Source of the DNA: Bacteroidales bacterium | GTDB lineage: Bacteria; Bacteroidota; Bacteroidia; Bacteroidales; UBA3663 | Direction: 5' to 3' | Length of the DNA: 6,683 nt | NCBI GenBank assembly: GCA_016293065.1 | Contig: JAEDEY010000098.1 | Span: forward strand, 1-6,683 | Part shown: in pieces, positions 5,226 through 6,683 of the stretch | Layout: each line of letters begins with the position of its first letter | Numbering within the stretch: the stretch's first letter is position 1 | Position numbers and translations under genes: made by a program | Notes under the pieces: model-generated | The model's input: the letters and a program-made list of their open reading frames with translations, nothing else | Databases searched by the model: none | What the model was told of the DNA's origin: nothing

Positions 5226-6620
5226 ATGAATCGAATGATTAAGTTCACGGCTTTTGCTACGCTTTTGGTAATTTTCGCTTCTTGCAAGGAAAGTGTAACC
5301 CCGACCCTGGATGTCGAGGGTGGAAAAATTGAAGGAATTGAATTAGATAATTCGGTTGTATATCGAGGCATACCATACGCTGCTCCTCCTGTGGGCGACC
5401 TTCGTTGGGCAAAGCCTCAGCCTGTTGCCGACTGGCAGGGCACTCGCAAATGTGATAATTTTGGCAATGCTGCCATTCAGGCAAAGCACGACCCTAACGA
5501 TGGTGTCTATGGCACGGAGTTCTATGCCGAGGATGCCCCGATGAGCGAAGACTGTCTCTATCTCAACGTCTGGACTCCAAAGATGGCGTCGGCTCATCCT
5601 GAGAAGAAACTGCCTGTTGCCGTATGGATCCATGGTGGTGCCTTCATGGCTGGCTGGGGTCACGAGATTGAGTTTGACGGCGATGCTTGGGCAAAGCGCA
5701 ATGTGATCCTCGTCACCATCAACTACCGTCTCGGTCTCTATGGCTTCTTCTGCCATCCGCTGCTTTCGGCTGAAGACGAGAATGGCATTTCGGGCAACTA
5801 CGGACTCTACGACCAGGCAAAGGCGATCGAATGGGTTCATAACAATATCAGCGAGTTTGGCGGCGACCCCGACAACATCACCATCTTCGGACAGAGTGCG
5901 GGAGCCATGAGCGTCAAGTATCAGGTGGCTTCGCCTGTCTCTCAGCAGTTCATCTCGAAGGCCATCATCATGAGTGGTGGCGGCATTGGTGGTCTCTCGC
6001 TCAACCAGACGGGCAATCAGGAACAGCTCGATGCTCCTGGCCTTGACATGATGAACATGGCAGGACTCTACACTCTCGAAGCGATGCGTGCTGCCACACC
6101 GGAGCAGCTCGACAGTATCGTGCAGAACTATCAGAAGATCATGCATCGTCAGCTCCCTATGCGTCCTCACAATGATGAGGTGTTCGCTCCTCTCACATTC
6201 GACGAGGCTGTGGCCCAAAGCGCCATTGCCGACATTCCTTATATGATAGGAGGCACAGCCGACGACCTTGCCAACCTCGACAAGGGCTGCGACAAGTTCG
6301 CATTCCTGCGCAACAGTCTCTCTGAGCAGCCAACATTCGTCTATCTCTTCGATGCACCTGCACCAAGCGACGGACGTAAATGTCTCGAGGGTTCGTTCCA
6401 CAGTTCTGAGCTCTGGTATGTGTTCAACACCCTCTCTCGCAGCTGGCGACCATACACCGATGCCGACCATGCCCTGAGCGAGAAGATGGTCGATTACTGG
6501 ACCAACTTCGCAAAGTTCGGCAACCCAAATGGCAATATTAGCAGCACATCTGCCAACGACAGCCTTATTTGGAAGCCTTGCACTATCGAAGAGCCTTATA
6601 TTCAGGAGCTTTGTCGTTAA
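5226..6620 (+). CDS. Type-B carboxylesterase, probable lipoprotein
   Basis: Alpha/beta-hydrolase of the carboxylesterase type-B family, hydrolysing ester bonds; natural substrate unknown. Starting at ATG 5226 it has 464 residues. An upstream in-frame TTG at 5196 lies inside the promoter and is rejected. The N-terminus has a hydrophobic segment ending FASC (Cys20), a slightly atypical lipobox, so it is probably lipid-anchored in the envelope. Family signatures are EDCLYLNVW (108-116), oxyanion loop HGGAF (136-140), and FGGDPDNITIFGQSAG (211-226) with nucleophile Ser224, where Gln replaces the common Glu in GESAG. His392 in FHSSELWYVF is the likely catalytic histidine, and the acid is probably Asp347 (TADD) in place of the usual Glu. 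The Ser-to-acid distance is normal, but acid-to-His is only 45 residues, clearly shorter than in classic members, apparently a compact subfamily. The C-terminus looks complete. It is transcribed alone as far as the window shows. Confidence 0.9.
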   Translation: MNRMIKFTAFATLLVIFASCKESVTPTLDVEGGKIEGIELDNSVVYRGIPYAAPPVGDLRWAKPQPVADWQGTRKCDNFGNAAIQAKHDPNDGVYGTEFYAEDAPMSEDCLYLNVWTPKMASAHPEKKLPVAVWIHGGAFMAGWGHEIEFDGDAWAKRNVILVTINYRLGLYGFFCHPLLSAEDENGISGNYGLYDQAKAIEWVHNNISEFGGDPDNITIFGQSAGAMSVKYQVASPVSQQFISKAIIMSGGGIGGLSLNQTGNQEQLDAPGLDMMNMAGLYTLEAMRAATPEQLDSIVQNYQKIMHRQLPMRPHNDEVFAPLTFDEAVAQSAIADIPYMIGGTADDLANLDKGCDKFAFLRNSLSEQPTFVYLFDAPAPSDGRKCLEGSFHSSELWYVFNTLSRSWRPYTDADHALSEKMVDYWTNFAKFGNPNGNISSTSANDSLIWKPCTIEEPYIQELCR

Positions 6621-6655
6621 GGCGTGAAGATGTTAAGGTGTTAAGATGTTGGGTG
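6616..6655. repeat. Degenerate 8-bp tandem repeat starting at the esterase stop codon
   Basis: Five consecutive octamers follow a GTTAAGRT pattern: GTTAAGGC (6616-6623), GTGAAGAT (6624-6631), GTTAAGGT (6632-6639), GTTAAGAT (6640-6647) and the decayed GTTGGGTG (6648-6655). The TAA stop of the esterase (6618-6620) lies inside the first unit. No hairpin terminator is visible before the window ends at 6683. Confidence 0.7.
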
Positions 6656-6683
6656 AGAAGGCTAACATACGACGTGAAATACG

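Noticed and set aside
5343..6470. 375-codon minus-strand open frame opposite the esterase
   Set aside because: The plus-strand esterase carries unmistakable signatures. The antisense frame has no promoter or motif and is a by-product of codon use.

Overview
The window looks like chromosomal DNA from a member of the Bacteroidota, most likely Bacteroidaceae or Prevotellaceae. The evidence is promoters of the TAnnTTTG type, of which four perfect copies lie in front of genes (three with a TTG-type -33 element exactly 20 nt upstream), AT-rich leaders without Shine-Dalgarno sequences, and the family resemblance of the encoded proteins. It is mostly ordinary core metabolism and cell-envelope genes. 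I see no tRNA or rRNA gene, CRISPR array, transposase, integrase or phage gene.

Left part, minus strand (1-2179): a galactose-utilisation cluster read right to left. It has its own promoter, then galM (aldose 1-epimerase), an unrecognised 40-residue very basic peptide gene, a probable terminator, and galK (galactokinase), which runs off the left edge. Together GalM and GalK convert beta-D-galactose to the alpha anomer and then to galactose 1-phosphate (Leloir pathway). No sugar transporter lies between the two gal genes.

Middle: a 323-nt divergent intergenic region (2060-2382) holds the back-to-back galM and fabD promoters, a repeated CACGCAGTTT element and two potentially competing hairpins in the galM leader. 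fabD (malonyl-CoA:ACP transacylase, fatty-acid synthesis) is a single-gene unit with a perfect promoter and a strong intrinsic terminator.

Right part, plus strand: a cluster of palindromes built on TTGTGCAA lies just upstream of the promoter of a FadL/OmpP1-like outer-membrane barrel, which ends at a strong terminator. Then come a promoter and a type-B carboxylesterase predicted to be a lipoprotein. An 8-bp tandem repeat begins on the esterase stop codon and continues toward the right edge. fabD, the FadL-like porin and the esterase all have plausible lipid connections, but each looks independently transcribed, so joint function is only a suggestion.

I do not see convincing evidence of a new multi-gene system. 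The items most worth checking are the 40-residue gene inside the gal cluster, the palindrome cluster before the porin, the galM leader structures and the octamer repeat.
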